Shown piece by piece: positions 10,977 through 20,809 of a DNA stretch of 64,000 bases. The DNA comes from Devosia sp. Lineage in GTDB: Bacteria; Pseudomonadota; Alphaproteobacteria; Rhizobiales; Devosiaceae. The notes beneath the pieces are model-generated. The model made no database searches. It was given only the letters and a program-made list of their open reading frames with translations, and was not told the DNA's origin. The position numbers were made by a program, and so were the translations under genes. The stretch covers positions 54,340 through 118,339 of the forward strand of contig NZ_JAQGJV010000078.1 in NCBI RefSeq assembly GCF_028290435.1. The letters run 5' to 3'. Numbering within the stretch: the first letter of the stretch is position 1; every line of letters begins with the position of its first letter.

Positions 10977-11732
10977 CTATACGGCGGAGATAATGGTGTA
11001 AAAGTCTTTTGCCAAGAGGCTAGCGCCGCCAACCAGCCCGCCATTGACGTTTTCGATGTTTAAAATCTCGCGGGCGTTCTGCGGTTTCATCGAGCCGCCA
11101 TAGAGAATGCGAGTCGAAGCGCCCTTGTCGCCGAAACGATCGGTGAGGATGGCGCGGATGCGATTGTGCATCTGGGCGATCTCGTCATTGGTCGGCGTGC
11201 GGCCGGTGCCAATGGCCCAGACCGGCTCATAGGCCACGATAATTTCATGGTGTTCGGCGGCGTCTGGAACGGAGCCGGCCAGTTGCGCGGCGACCACAGC
11301 TTCTGCTTTGCCGCTATCGCGTTCGGCTTCGGTCTCGCCGACGCAGATGATCGGCTTGAGGCCGGCCCCAAGCGCCGCTTCAGCCTTGGCGCGGACGGTC
11401 TGGTCGGTTTCACCATAGTCGGCGCGGCGTTCGGAATGACCAACAATGACGAATTGGGCGCCGGCATCGGCCAACATGCCGGCCGAAATATCGCCGGTAT
11501 GGGCGCCCGAGGCGGTGGCGTGGCAATCCTGGCCGCCGGCGAGAATGCCGCTGGTGGAGCCCTGCGAGGCGACGGCGTGCAGGATCGTGGCCGGTGGGCA
11601 GATGACGACCATGGCCCTGGGGGCCTCGCCGGTGGTCAGCAATCCGGCAAGCTGCTGCAGTTCTTCGAGGGAGGCCCGCGAACCGTTCATTTTCCAGTTG
11701 CCCGCGATCAGCGGCGTGATTGTGGTTGTCAC
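10977..11732 (-). CDS. tpiA: Triose-phosphate isomerase
   Basis: The enzyme interconverts dihydroxyacetone phosphate and glyceraldehyde-3-phosphate. All catalytic motifs are present: AGNWKMNG (Asn12, Lys14), [15 protein letters not shown] (His), [15 protein letters not shown] (Glu), [11 protein letters not shown] and [11 protein letters not shown]. With the GTG start at 11732 the protein is 251 residues, the usual size. AGGAG lies about 10 bases upstream of that GTG. The 78 extra codons of the longer frame are low-quality and lie in the divergent promoter region shared with ppiD. Confidence 0.97.
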   Translation of the reverse strand: MTTTITPLIAGNWKMNGSRASLEELQQLAGLLTTGEAPRAMVVICPPATILHAVASQGSTSGILAGGQDCHATASGAHTGDISAGMLADAGAQFVIVGHSERRADYGETDQTVRAKAEAALGAGLKPIICVGETEAERDSGKAEAVVAAQLAGSVPDAAEHHEIIVAYEPVWAIGTGRTPTNDEIAQMHNRIRAILTDRFGDKGASTRILYGGSMKPQNAREILNIENVNGGLVGGASLLAKDFYTIISAV

Positions 11733-11938
11733 TCTTGCTACTCCTGCCTCTTGCACCGGAACGGGCTTTGCCCTAACCCCGATTATCCATGCGTTTCCGG
11801 GATATAAAAGGGTCTCCCTTTTTCCACGGAACGCTTTACTAGTATCCCGCCATAAGGGCGGTAAAGCCCGCGGTTCAAATCCGGTGCGTCCGGCCCTTTG
11901 GGGCGAATGCACCAACCTTGCGTACTGGAACGTCTGAC

Positions 11939-13813
11939 ATGCTCGATAGTTTGCGTCTGTTTGCAAAATCCTGGCCCGGCAAGGCGATGGGGGTCTGCCT
12001 GCTGGCAGGTCTGGCTGGATTCGGCATCAATAATGTGATCACCGATCTTGGCACGAATAACGTGGCCAAGGTGGGCAATGTCGATATCACCTCGCGCGAT
12101 TTCTTGCGGGCGTATCAGATCCAGATGCAACAGGTGTCCCAGCAGATCGGTTCGGTCCCCTCGCCCGAGGAAGCCATGAGCCTGGGCATTCCCTCCATGG
12201 TGCTGCAAAACCTGGCGCAAGACGCGGCGCTCGACCAGTTGGCCGACAATTTCGGTCTTGGCGTGTCGGACAGCAAGCTGAGCCAGATGCTGCGCAAGGA
12301 TACCAATTTCGCCGGCACGCTGGGCAATTTCGATCCGAGCCAGTTCCAGAACGTGCTGCGCCAGAGCGGCATAACCGAAGCCGAATATTTCAAGACCCAG
12401 AGCGAGTCGGCGCGCCGCCAGCAGTTGATTCTGTCGCTGTTCAGCGACGTCAAGCTGCCGGCCGCCGCATCGGTCCTGGTCAACCGCTACGCCGCCGACA
12501 AGCGCACGGTCGACTACATCGTGGTTGGTGAAAACACCATCGAGACGCCGGCTGCACCAACCGATACCGATCTGACGACCTATCTGGCCGCGCATCAGAC
12601 CGATTTCCGCACCGTCGAAACCCGCACCGTGCGGCTGATGGCATTGTCGCCGGATACCCTGGCCGCCACCAAGACCATCGATGAAGCCGCTATCGGTGCC
12701 GAGTACGAGCGCACGAAGGCCAATATGACGACGCTGGAACGCCGCACCATCCAGCAGGTGCCGCTGGCCACGCCGGAGCAGATCGCAGCGTTCGAAGGCG
12801 GTGCAGCGGCCGGCAAGACATTCGACGCGTTGGTCGCCGAAAACAGCCTGACCGCGACCGATATCGGCACGCTGGCCCAGCGCGACATCACCGATGCGAA
12901 CCTGGCGACAGCCGCGTTCGGCTTGGCCCAGGATGGCTATGCGGTCATCGACGGCGTCACCGGCAAGCGCGCGATCCATGTTTCGGCAATCGAGGCGGGG
13001 CACACCAAGACCCTGGCCGAAGCCCATGACGAAATCGCGCACAGCCTGGCGCTGGCGCAGGCCAAGACCGAGTATGCCGACGTGCTCGACCAGGTCGAGG
13101 AACTGCGCGCGGCGTTCAAGCCGCTCGACGAAATCGCCAAGCGCTTTGGGCTGCCGCTTTACAACGCTGCCGTAACGCAGGGCGGCGCTGAACTGGCCGT
13201 GATCCCATCGCTGGCCGAGGCCGACCGTCCCAAGGCCGTGCAGGCGATTTTCAAGGCCACCGAGGGCAAGCTGACGCCGTCGATCACGCTGAACGGCAAT
13301 AGCAACGTCTGGTTCGACCTGGAAAAGGTCGATCCGGCGCGCGATCAAACCCTGGACGAAGTGCGCGATGCCGTTGCCACCGCCTGGACAACCGAGAAGG
13401 TGAACGCGGCGATCGACGCCGAAACTGACAGCATTGTCAAACGTCTCGATGGCGGCGAAGACCTGATCGACGTGGCGTCCGCGCTGAGCTTGGTTCCGCA
13501 AGCCAGCCTGCCCTTTACCCGGTTTGGCGAAGCCAACACATCCATCGACGGCCCGGTGGCGGCGGCGGCGTTTGCCGGCGGTCCGGATCATCACGGCTCG
13601 GCGGTGAACACGGAAGGCGATCACATCGTGTTCCAGGTCAGCGCTGTGACCCCGGCTGATGGTCCACTGGCCACCCAGCAGAACGCTTCGCTGGAAAACG
13701 AAGCCCGTATCGGCCTTTACGGCGATTTCGTCACCGCAGTGCGCGACGAAGCCGGGCTACGCATCAACCAGCAGGCCTTGACGCAGACGCTGCAACTCGG
13801 CGGCCAGCAATAA
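11939..13813 (+). CDS. ppiD: Membrane-anchored SurA-N/PPIC-type peptidyl-prolyl isomerase, PpiD-like
   Basis: The protein has 624 residues with one N-terminal membrane anchor (about residues 13-35, after [18 protein letters not shown]) and a large periplasmic part. The SurA-like N-terminal helical region follows ([19 protein letters not shown] near residue 50). A degenerate rotamase domain lies near 230-340 and a second helical segment follows. PpiD helps outer-membrane and secreted proteins fold as they leave SecYEG. The ATG at 11939 is chosen because the protein family starts MLDSLRxFAKSW. trpE starts 28 bases downstream, a common alphaproteobacterial neighbourhood. Confidence 0.9.
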   Translation: MLDSLRLFAKSWPGKAMGVCLLAGLAGFGINNVITDLGTNNVAKVGNVDITSRDFLRAYQIQMQQVSQQIGSVPSPEEAMSLGIPSMVLQNLAQDAALDQLADNFGLGVSDSKLSQMLRKDTNFAGTLGNFDPSQFQNVLRQSGITEAEYFKTQSESARRQQLILSLFSDVKLPAAASVLVNRYAADKRTVDYIVVGENTIETPAAPTDTDLTTYLAAHQTDFRTVETRTVRLMALSPDTLAATKTIDEAAIGAEYERTKANMTTLERRTIQQVPLATPEQIAAFEGGAAAGKTFDALVAENSLTATDIGTLAQRDITDANLATAAFGLAQDGYAVIDGVTGKRAIHVSAIEAGHTKTLAEAHDEIAHSLALAQAKTEYADVLDQVEELRAAFKPLDEIAKRFGLPLYNAAVTQGGAELAVIPSLAEADRPKAVQAIFKATEGKLTPSITLNGNSNVWFDLEKVDPARDQTLDEVRDAVATAWTTEKVNAAIDAETDSIVKRLDGGEDLIDVASALSLVPQASLPFTRFGEANTSIDGPVAAAAFAGGPDHHGSAVNTEGDHIVFQVSAVTPADGPLATQQNASLENEARIGLYGDFVTAVRDEAGLRINQQALTQTLQLGGQQ

Positions 13814-13841
13814 CGGCAACTTCTATAATCGGATACTGACT

Positions 13842-15350
13842 ATGGGCGACGAGGTCTTTGGGCGTTTCGCGGTGCAATACGATGCTGGTCAGTCCCAGAT
13901 CGTCTGGCGTCGCGTCGTCGCCGATCTTGAAACGCCCATTGGCACGTACATGAAGCTGGCGGCGGGCCGCAAGAACACCTTCCTGCTCGAATCCGTGCAG
14001 GACGGCGCCATTCGCGGCCGGTACTCGATCGTCGGCCTCGCCCCCGATGTCATCCTCAAGGTCGAGCACGGCGCGGCCTCCATCAATCGCGCGGCCCATA
14101 TTGACGTGGACCGCTTCGAGCCTCTGGCCGCAGCGCCGCTGGACGCCCTACGCAATCTGGTGGCCAGCTCCAAGATCGAAGTGCCCGAGGGCCTGCCGCC
14201 GCAGTCCGCGGGCATTTATGGCTTCCTGGGCTATGAGATGGTCCGCTATATGGAGACGCTGCCCAACAGCAATCCAGACCATTTAAACATGCCCGAAGCC
14301 ATCCTGATGCGCCCGGCCATGCTCGCGATTTTCGATACGCTCAAGGACGAACTCTATCTCACCGCGCCGGTCTACGTCCGCGATGGCGTGACCGCCCGGC
14401 AGGCCTATGAATCGGCGCAGTCGCATATCGACGACGCCATCCAGCGCCTGGGCCAAGCGCTGCCCACGACCCCTGCCCTTCCCGATCTGGAAAAGATCGA
14501 GGTCACCAGCAATACCTCGAAAGACGAGTATTTCGCCATGGTGGCCAAGGCCAAGGACTACATCACCGCCGGCGATGTCTTCCAGGTGGTGCTGAGCCAG
14601 CGCTTCGAGGCGGAGTTCACCCTGCCGCCGACTGCGCTCTATCGAGCGCTGCGCCGCACCAATCCGTCGCCCTATATGTATTTCCTCGATTTCGGCGACT
14701 TCTCGGTCGCCGGGTCGAGCCCGGAAATCCTGGTCAAGGTGCAGGATGGCGAAGTCACCATTCGCCCCATCGCCGGCACCCGCAAGCGCGGCGCCACGCC
14801 GACACGCGACCAGGAACTGGCGGCCGAACTGCTGGCCGACCCCAAGGAGCTGGCCGAACACCTGATGCTGCTCGACCTGGGCCGCAACGATGTGGGCCGG
14901 GTTGCCAAGACCGGCACCGTCAAGGTCACCGACAAGTTCTTCCTCGAATACTATTCCCATGTGATGCACATCGTCTCGAACGTCGTAGGCGTGCTCGATC
15001 CAAAATATGACTTCGTCGACGCGCTGGCCGCTGGCTTCCCGGCCGGAACGGTGTCCGGTGCGCCAAAAGTGCGCGCCATGGAAATCATCGACGAACTGGA
15101 ATCTTCACGCCGCGGCATCTACGGCGGCTGCGTCGGCTATTTCGGTGCCGACGGCACAATGGACACCTGCATCGTGCTGCGCACCGCCCTCCTCAAGGAC
15201 GGCAAGCTGTTCGTGCAGGCCGGCGCCGGCATCGTCGCCGATAGCCAGCCCGAACTCGAGCAGGCCGAATGCGAAAACAAGGCGCGCGCCCTTTTCAGCG
15301 CCGCCGAGGAAGCGCTACGCTACGCCGGCGAAGCCAGGATCGGGCAATGA
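13842..15350 (+). CDS. trpE: Anthranilate synthase component I
   Basis: TrpE joins chorismate and ammonia to form anthranilate, the first committed step of tryptophan synthesis. The 502-residue product has the N-terminal regulatory region with FLLESV near residue 45 and the tryptophan-pocket NPSPYMYFLDFGDF near residue 275. The C-terminal chorismate-binding core has PIAGTRKRG, AEHLMLLDLGRNDVGRVA and FPAGTVSGAPKVRAMEIID. Many rhizobia carry a fused trpEG; here the subunits are separate. trpG follows after 86 bases that hold a short reading frame with two Trp codons. Confidence 0.97.
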   Translation: MGDEVFGRFAVQYDAGQSQIVWRRVVADLETPIGTYMKLAAGRKNTFLLESVQDGAIRGRYSIVGLAPDVILKVEHGAASINRAAHIDVDRFEPLAAAPLDALRNLVASSKIEVPEGLPPQSAGIYGFLGYEMVRYMETLPNSNPDHLNMPEAILMRPAMLAIFDTLKDELYLTAPVYVRDGVTARQAYESAQSHIDDAIQRLGQALPTTPALPDLEKIEVTSNTSKDEYFAMVAKAKDYITAGDVFQVVLSQRFEAEFTLPPTALYRALRRTNPSPYMYFLDFGDFSVAGSSPEILVKVQDGEVTIRPIAGTRKRGATPTRDQELAAELLADPKELAEHLMLLDLGRNDVGRVAKTGTVKVTDKFFLEYYSHVMHIVSNVVGVLDPKYDFVDALAAGFPAGTVSGAPKVRAMEIIDELESSRRGIYGGCVGYFGADGTMDTCIVLRTALLKDGKLFVQAGAGIVADSQPELEQAECENKARALFSAAEEALRYAGEARIGQ

Positions 15351-15436
15351 TGGCGCATGCAATGTTTCAACACCGATGGCGGGACTGGTTCTGAACCTGA
15401 ACCCGTGACCCCACTAGCCGCGCTGGAACCAGAGAT

Positions 15437-16036
15437 ATGACCCGCACGCTCGTCATCGATAACTACGACAGCTTCACCTACAACCTCGTCCACTTCCTGG
15501 GCGAACTCGGCGCCGACATCACTGTCGTGCGCAACGACAAGATCACGCTCGATGAAATCGCCGCCATGGCGCCCGAGGCGATCGTGCTCTCGCCCGGTCC
15601 CTGCACCCCCAATGAAGCGGGCATTTGCCTGGCGCTGATCAATAGGTTCAAGGGCGAAATGCCGATCCTGGGCGTATGCCTTGGCCATCAGGCCATCGGC
15701 CAGGCCCTGGGCGGCGACGTGATCCGCGCGCCGCATCTGGTGCATGGCAAGACCTCCAAGATCAACCACACCGGCAAGGGCCTGTTCCGCGGTCTCAATT
15801 CCGGCTTCGAGGCGACGCGCTACCATTCGCTGATCGTCAAGCCGGAGACCCTGCCGGACACGCTCGAAATCACCGCGACCACCGACGACGGCCTCATCAT
15901 GGGCATGCAGCACAAGACCCTTCCCGTCCACGGTGTGCAGTTCCACCCCGAGAGCATTGCCTCCGAAAACGGCCACGCGCTGCTGCAGAATTTTCTGAAT
16001 CTGGCCCGCGACTTCAACCAGAAGAAAGCCGCCTGA
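15437..16036 (+). CDS. trpG: Anthranilate synthase component II (glutamine amidotransferase)
   Basis: TrpG hydrolyses glutamine and channels ammonia to TrpE. The 199-residue length is standard for an unfused subunit. The class I amidotransferase triad is visible: [12 protein letters not shown] near residues 77-88 (Cys nucleophile) and [13 protein letters not shown] near 170-182 (His, Glu). The N-terminal [14 protein letters not shown] is the family start. The trpD start overlaps the stop by one base, indicating translational coupling. Confidence 0.97.
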   Translation: MTRTLVIDNYDSFTYNLVHFLGELGADITVVRNDKITLDEIAAMAPEAIVLSPGPCTPNEAGICLALINRFKGEMPILGVCLGHQAIGQALGGDVIRAPHLVHGKTSKINHTGKGLFRGLNSGFEATRYHSLIVKPETLPDTLEITATTDDGLIMGMQHKTLPVHGVQFHPESIASENGHALLQNFLNLARDFNQKKAA

Positions 16037-17058
16037 TGGACATCAAGGCCGCTCTCAACAAAATCGCCGCCAACCGCGACCTCACCGGCGAGGAAATGCG
16101 CGGCGTCATGACCACGATCATGGAGGGCAATGCCACACCCAGCCAGATCGGCGCGTTCCTCATGGGTATGCGCGTCAAAGGCGAGAGCGTCGGCGAAATC
16201 GCCGCAGCCGTCTCGATCCTGCGCGAAAAGATGGTCACGGTGGACGCCCCCGAACACGCCATCGATATCGTCGGCACCGGCGGCGATGGCGGCGGCACGC
16301 TAAACATCTCCACCGCCAGCGCCATCGTCGTCGCAGCAGCCGGCATTCCCGTGGCCAAGCACGGCAACAAGGCCCTGTCATCTAGGTCGGGTTCGTCTCA
16401 GGCGCTCGAAGCGCTTGGCGTCAAACTCGATCTCACGCCCGCCGAAATCTCGCGCTGCATCAACGAGGCCGGCATCGGCTTCATGTTCGCCCCCGCCCAC
16501 CACCCTGCCATGCGCCATGTCGGCCCGGCGCGCGCGGAAATGGGTGTGCGCACCATGTTCAACCTCCTGGGTCCGCAGTCCAATCCGGCTGGCGTGCGTC
16601 GCTATGTGCTGGGCGTCTACGCCCAGGAATGGGTGGAACCGGTCGCGGCCGCCCTTCTCGCTAACCGCGCCATCAAGGCCTGGGTGATGCATGGTAGTGA
16701 CGGGCTGGACGAACTCACCACCACCGGCCCGAGTTTCGTTGCCCAGATCGCCGGCGGCGACCTTCGCAGTTTCGAGGTGACGCCCGAACAGGCCGGTCTC
16801 AAACGCTCCGATCCCAAGGAGTTGCTGGGCGGCGACCCCGAATATAACGCGGCTGCAATCCAGGAACTATTCGACCGCAAGCCCGGTGCCTATCGCGATA
16901 TCGTGCTGCTCAATTCGGCGGCCGCGCTGATTGTCGCCGATCGTGTGCAAGACCTCAAAAGCGGCGCCGAACTGGCCGCCGACATCATCGACAGCGGCAA
17001 GGCGAAGGAGACGCTGGCGCGGCTCGTCGCGGTGTCCAACGGGCGAGACCATGGCTGA
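16036..17058 (+). CDS. trpD: Anthranilate phosphoribosyltransferase
   Basis: TrpD transfers phosphoribose from PRPP to anthranilate. The 340-residue product carries the PRPP loop in [17 protein letters not shown] near residues 78-94. It also has [22 protein letters not shown], the anthranilate-binding [21 protein letters not shown] and [12 protein letters not shown]. The start at 16036 is set by the one-base overlap with trpG; a much longer frame runs back through trpG and is an artefact. It overlaps trpC by 8 bases. Confidence 0.97.
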   Translation: MDIKAALNKIAANRDLTGEEMRGVMTTIMEGNATPSQIGAFLMGMRVKGESVGEIAAAVSILREKMVTVDAPEHAIDIVGTGGDGGGTLNISTASAIVVAAAGIPVAKHGNKALSSRSGSSQALEALGVKLDLTPAEISRCINEAGIGFMFAPAHHPAMRHVGPARAEMGVRTMFNLLGPQSNPAGVRRYVLGVYAQEWVEPVAAALLANRAIKAWVMHGSDGLDELTTTGPSFVAQIAGGDLRSFEVTPEQAGLKRSDPKELLGGDPEYNAAAIQELFDRKPGAYRDIVLLNSAAALIVADRVQDLKSGAELAADIIDSGKAKETLARLVAVSNGRDHG

Positions 17059-17857
17059 TATTCTCAAGCAGATCGAATCTTACAAACGCGAGGAAATCGC
17101 CGCGGCCAAGGCCATGCGACCCTGGGCGGAAGTCGTGGCAATGGCGCACGACCAGCCAGCGCCCCGCGGCTTCCTCAAAGCCATCAAGGCCAAGCGCGCC
17201 GCTAAGCAATATGCGCTGATCGCCGAGGTAAAAAAGGCCAGTCCGTCCAAGGGCTTGATTCGCCAGGATTTCAATCCAGCCGAAATCGCCCGCGCCTACC
17301 AAACCGGCGGCGCGACATGCCTCTCGGTGCTGACCGACCGTCCATCGTTCCAGGGTTCGCCCAGCTATCTGATCGAGGCGCGCGCGGCGACTACCCTGCC
17401 CGTGCTGCGCAAGGATTTTCTGTTCGAAACCTATCAGGTGGCCGAAGCCCGCGCCTGGGGCGCCGATTGCATCCTGGTCATCCTGGCCGCCGTTGGCGAC
17501 GACGTGGCCCGCTACCTGCTCGACGCCGCCGAGGAATGGGGCATGGATGCCTTGGTAGAAGTGCACGACCAACTTGAGCTGGACCGGGCGTTGGCCTTGG
17601 ATGCGGAATTCATCGGCATCAACAATCGCAACCTGCGCACCTTCGAGACGCGCCTGGAGACGTCGATCGACCTCGCCGCCGGCGTGCCAGCCGGCAAGGT
17701 GCTGGTCAGCGAAAGCGGCATCCTCAGCCACGACGATGTGCGCAAGCTGGACGAAGCATCCGGCATCGGCACCTTCCTCGTTGGCGAAAGCCTGATGCGC
17801 CAGGACGACGTTGTCGCCGCCACGCGCGCCCTGCTCATGGGCACAGTGAGCGCATAG
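17051..17857 (+). CDS. trpC: Indole-3-glycerol phosphate synthase
   Basis: TrpC closes the indole ring to give indole-3-glycerol phosphate. The 268-residue TIM barrel shows [17 protein letters not shown] near residue 56 (catalytic Glu and Lys), [21 protein letters not shown], the [17 protein letters not shown] strand, and [14 protein letters not shown] near 220. It is monofunctional; TrpF and TrpBA are not in this window. The first 8 bases overlap trpD, and moaC starts two bases after the stop, so the run continues into the molybdopterin genes. Confidence 0.97.
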   Translation: MADILKQIESYKREEIAAAKAMRPWAEVVAMAHDQPAPRGFLKAIKAKRAAKQYALIAEVKKASPSKGLIRQDFNPAEIARAYQTGGATCLSVLTDRPSFQGSPSYLIEARAATTLPVLRKDFLFETYQVAEARAWGADCILVILAAVGDDVARYLLDAAEEWGMDALVEVHDQLELDRALALDAEFIGINNRNLRTFETRLETSIDLAAGVPAGKVLVSESGILSHDDVRKLDEASGIGTFLVGESLMRQDDVVAATRALLMGTVSA

Positions 17858-17859
17858 GC

Positions 17860-18342
17860 ATGGCACAAGGCGGCCTTACGCACCTCAACGCCAAGGGCGA
17901 AGCCCACATCGTCGATATCGGCGACAAGGCCGTCACTCGCCGCCGGGCCGTGGCCCAGGCCCGTATCATCGCCGAGCCGGCGACGGTGACGGCGATCATG
18001 GGCGGCTCCCTCAAGAAGGGCGACGCGCTGGCCGTGGCCCGCATTGCCGGCATCATGGCCGCCAAGAAGACCTCGGACCTGATCCCCCTCTGCCATCCGA
18101 TTCCGCTGACCAAGGTCAGCGTCGACATCGCGGCCGAGAGCGCGACGGTGATCGTCGTGCACGCCACCGCAGAAACCACCGCCCAGACCGGCGTGGAAAT
18201 GGAGGCGCTGGTAGCGGCGTCCACTACGGCGCTGACGCTTTACGACATGGCCAAGGCCATCGACCGCGCCATCGTGGTGACCGATATCTGCGTGTTGGAA
18301 AAATCGGGCGGCAAGTCCGGCGATTTCGTGCGCACGCCATGA
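17860..18342 (+). CDS. moaC: Cyclic pyranopterin monophosphate synthase
   Basis: MoaC works with MoaA to turn GTP into cyclic pyranopterin monophosphate, the first molybdenum-cofactor intermediate. The 160 residues show LTHLNAKGEAHIVDIGDKAVTRR at the N-terminus, KGDALAVARIAGIMAAKKTSDLIPLCHP near 46-75, and GVEMEALVAASTTALTLYDMAKA near 111-133. The key residues (His, Asp and Lys of KGD, CHP and YDM motifs) are all there. It lies two bases after trpC and overlaps moeA by four. Confidence 0.97.
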   Translation: MAQGGLTHLNAKGEAHIVDIGDKAVTRRRAVAQARIIAEPATVTAIMGGSLKKGDALAVARIAGIMAAKKTSDLIPLCHPIPLTKVSVDIAAESATVIVVHATAETTAQTGVEMEALVAASTTALTLYDMAKAIDRAIVVTDICVLEKSGGKSGDFVRTP

Positions 18343-19547
18343 GCCTGCTACCCGTCGAAGACGCGATTGCTGCGATTCTGAAGCGCGTGCCCCAGGCGCA
18401 GGCCGAAACAGTTGTTCTGCGCGATGCCGCCGGCCGGGTCTTGGCCGCGCCCATCGTCGCCAGCCACAACCAGCCCCCGTTCAACGCCAGCGCCATGGAT
18501 GGCTACGCGGTGCGGGCGCAGGACGCCGTACCGGGGCGCAGCCTTGCCATTATCGGCATGTCGCAAGCCGGCGCGGGCTTTGCCGGCACTGTTGGCGAAG
18601 GCCAATGCGTGCGCATTTTTACCGGCGCGCCCGTCCCTGCCGGCGCCGATGCGGTGATCATGCAGGAAGAGGCGACGGTGACCGGGAGCACCGTTCAGTT
18701 TACCGACCAGCCCAAGCCCGGCCGCAGCATTCGTCCAATCGGCAATGACTTTGCCACCGGCCAGGTTCTGGTCGCCGCCGGCACGCGCCTCGGCGCACTG
18801 CAACTGGCCGTCGCGGCAGCGGCGAATGTCCCCGCCATCGCGGTCAACCGCCGACCGAAAATTGCGCTCCTAGCGACCGGCGATGAACTAGTCGTGCCCG
18901 GCACGCCGCTGGGACCGGACCAAATCGTTTCGTCCAACAGCTACGGCCTAAGCCCCCTGCTGGCGCCCTACTCCGAAACCGTCACCGACCACGGCATTGT
19001 CGGCGATGACCGGGCGGCGCTGACGGCGACCCTGGAAGCCATTTTCGCCAGCGAGCCGGACATCGTCGTTACCACCGGCGGCGCCAGCGTCGGCGACCAC
19101 GATATTGTCCAGGAAATCCTCCTGTCGCTCGGCGTGACGCTGGATTTCTGGCGCATCAATATGCGGCCCGGCAAGCCGCTGATGTTCGGCACGCGCGGAA
19201 AGACGCTGATCTTCGGCCTGCCGGGGAACCCCGTCTCGGCGCTGGTTACCGCCACAATTTTTATCAAGCCGGCACTGCGGCTGTTGCAGGGCCATGCCGA
19301 ATCCACTGGTCAACTCTGGCATCTGCCACTGGCGGGTCCGACCCCGCCCAATACCGCACGGCGCCATTTCATGCGCGCCCATGTCCTGCATGGGTCCAGT
19401 GGGACGGCATTGATGCCGATTTCCGAGGTCGATAGCGGTCATACCTCCTCGCTGGCGCAAGCCGACATGCTCATCGTGCAACCAGAACATGATCCGGGTC
19501 AGCCGGCCGGTACTATGGTCGAGGCCATCAGTATCGACGCGTTCTAG
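18339..19547 (+). CDS. moeA: Molybdopterin molybdenumtransferase
   Basis: MoeA inserts molybdate into adenylylated molybdopterin. The 402-residue product has the family layout: NQPPFNASAMDGYAVRA near residue 48, IFTGAPVPAGADAVIMQEE near 92-110, IALLATGDELVVPG near 175-190, VVTTGGASVGDHDIVQEIL near 245, and LIFGLPGNPVSALV near 290. The start overlaps the moaC stop as ATGA. It is followed by 150 bases holding the LexA-regulated lexA promoter. Confidence 0.96.
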   Translation: MSLLPVEDAIAAILKRVPQAQAETVVLRDAAGRVLAAPIVASHNQPPFNASAMDGYAVRAQDAVPGRSLAIIGMSQAGAGFAGTVGEGQCVRIFTGAPVPAGADAVIMQEEATVTGSTVQFTDQPKPGRSIRPIGNDFATGQVLVAAGTRLGALQLAVAAAANVPAIAVNRRPKIALLATGDELVVPGTPLGPDQIVSSNSYGLSPLLAPYSETVTDHGIVGDDRAALTATLEAIFASEPDIVVTTGGASVGDHDIVQEILLSLGVTLDFWRINMRPGKPLMFGTRGKTLIFGLPGNPVSALVTATIFIKPALRLLQGHAESTGQLWHLPLAGPTPPNTARRHFMRAHVLHGSSGTALMPISEVDSGHTSSLAQADMLIVQPEHDPGQPAGTMVEAISIDAF

Positions 19548-19630
19548 GCTGAAATAAAACCGCATGGGCCCCGGTACGAAGCCTGGTTTGCTTGCAAGGG
19601 CGGAAATTGCGCCAGCATTGCATTGGCATA

Positions 19631-19675
19631 TTGCAGAACATAACTGGAACACGTATCATCGTTCAGTCTTTGTTC
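19631..19675 (+). promoter_or_regulatory. lexA promoter with two LexA (SOS) boxes
   Basis: Two matches to the alphaproteobacterial LexA box, GTTC-N7-GTTC, lie upstream of lexA. Box 1 is GAAC-ATAACTG-GAAC at 19636-19650 (minus orientation). Box 2 is GTTC-AGTCTTT-GTTC at 19661-19675. A sigma-70-like pair, TTGCAG (19631-19636) and TATCAT (19654-19659) with a 17-base spacer, places box 1 inside the promoter and box 2 at the start site. This predicts autorepression by LexA. Confidence 0.9.
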
Positions 19676-19697
19676 CGATTCCCGACCGAGGGGCCCA

Positions 19698-20408
19698 ATG
19701 CTAACGCGCAAACAACACGAGCTGCTGATGTTCATCCATGAGCGGATGAAGGAAAGCGGTATTCCGCCATCGTTCGACGAGATGAAGGATGCGCTCGATT
19801 TGGCATCCAAGTCGGGCATTCACCGGTTGATCACGGCGCTCGAGGAGCGCGGTTTCATTCGACGGCTGCCGAACCGGGCGCGCGCGCTGGAAGTGCTCAA
19901 GCTGCCCGATTCGATGAACCCCTCTTTGGGCGGGCGTAAGTCCCGCTTCGAGCCGAGTGTGATCGAAGGCAATCTGGGCAAGGTGGCGTCGCCGCCGATG
20001 CGCGGTTCGGTCGAAGACTATGCCCGGCCCATTTCGGTGCCGGTGATGGGACGCATCGCGGCCGGTACGCCGATCGAGGCGATTCAGACCCATTCGCACA
20101 CCATTTCCGTACCGCCTGAAATGCTGGGTGCCGGCGAGCATTATGCACTCGAAGTGCGCGGCGATTCGATGATCGAGGCTGGCATTTTCGATGGCGATAC
20201 CGTGCTGATCCGCAAGCAGGACTCTGCGGGAACCGGTGAGATCATCGTGGCTCTTGTCGATGACGAGGAAGCCACCCTCAAGCGCCTGCGCCGCAAGGGC
20301 AACACGATCGCGCTGGAAGCCGCCAATCCGGCCTATGAAACCCGCATCTTCGGACCCGACCGCGTCAAGGTCCAGGGCCGTCTGGTGGGCCTGCTGAGGA
20401 AATACTGA
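19698..20408 (+). CDS. lexA: LexA repressor (SOS regulator)
   Basis: LexA represses DNA-repair genes until RecA filaments trigger its self-cleavage. The 236-residue product has the N-terminal winged helix ([20 protein letters not shown], then [20 protein letters not shown] and [20 protein letters not shown]). A linker longer than in E. coli follows, then the Ala-Gly cleavage site in [13 protein letters not shown]. The Ser of [17 protein letters not shown] and the Lys in the [11 protein letters not shown] segment form the dyad. Its promoter carries two LexA boxes. The next gene overlaps the stop by one base. Confidence 0.97.
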   Translation: MLTRKQHELLMFIHERMKESGIPPSFDEMKDALDLASKSGIHRLITALEERGFIRRLPNRARALEVLKLPDSMNPSLGGRKSRFEPSVIEGNLGKVASPPMRGSVEDYARPISVPVMGRIAAGTPIEAIQTHSHTISVPPEMLGAGEHYALEVRGDSMIEAGIFDGDTVLIRKQDSAGTGEIIVALVDDEEATLKRLRRKGNTIALEAANPAYETRIFGPDRVKVQGRLVGLLRKY

Positions 20409-20743
20409 TGCGGCGCACCCTGCTTGTCGCGCTTGGCCTTTTGGCGGTCGGCAACATTCCGGCGTTCGCTCAGGAAGCGAGCATCAAGGAGACCCGCTGT
20501 TGGGTCGGCAACGTGACGTTTTCGGCAGGTGTGGGCATTAATGCTGGCAATGGCACCGCAGTCTGCAACGCCGGAACCGGCTGGGCCGTAGCGAAAGCCG
20601 ATACTCCGGTCGCGGGTTGCCTGCTCGAAGGCAAATTGTCCTCGGCAGGTGCGATCGTCGGTATCCGCAACAATGACGCCATGCTGCTGCAGTGCGATGT
20701 CACTGGTCGCTGGGTGACGATCGAGACGGCTGCCAAGGAATAA
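20408..20743 (+). CDS. Secreted cysteine-containing hypothetical protein
   Basis: The protein has 111 residues. The signal peptide [21 protein letters not shown] points to export; the mature part is about 90 residues with four cysteines (TRCWVG, AVCNAG, AGCLLE, LQCDV). Their spacing suggests two disulfides and a small beta-rich fold. I do not recognise the family. The ATG overlaps the lexA stop (TGATG), so it should be translated with lexA and be SOS-inducible, which is unexpected for a secreted protein. A strong hairpin terminator follows. Confidence 0.75.
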   Translation: MRRTLLVALGLLAVGNIPAFAQEASIKETRCWVGNVTFSAGVGINAGNGTAVCNAGTGWAVAKADTPVAGCLLEGKLSSAGAIVGIRNNDAMLLQCDVTGRWVTIETAAKE

Positions 20744-20768
20744 GACAACGGTCGGACTTTACAGATTT

Positions 20769-20796
20769 GGGCCACTCTCTGGAAGGAGAGTGGCCC
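20769..20796 (+). terminator. Terminator between the lexA operon and the convergent dehydratase gene
   Basis: The perfect 11-bp stem GGGCCACTCTC/GAGAGTGGCCC with a 6-base loop lies between two convergent genes. A moderately T-rich ATTTGCATTT follows on the plus strand, so it mainly serves the lexA operon. The 13 bases between it and the dehydratase stop suggest it serves both sides. Confidence 0.85.
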
Positions 20797-20809
20797 ATTT
20801 GCATTTAGC

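Noticed and set aside
11825..11900. tRNA-like piece with GGTTCAAATCC before ppiD
   Set aside because: The T-stem has only three pairs, the acceptor does not pair properly and the anticodon arm has a 4-base loop; not a functional tRNA. It may be a decayed tRNA fragment.
11783..13624. 613-codon open frame antisense to ppiD
   Set aside because: Glycine/arginine-rich shadow frame opposite a clear PpiD-type protein.
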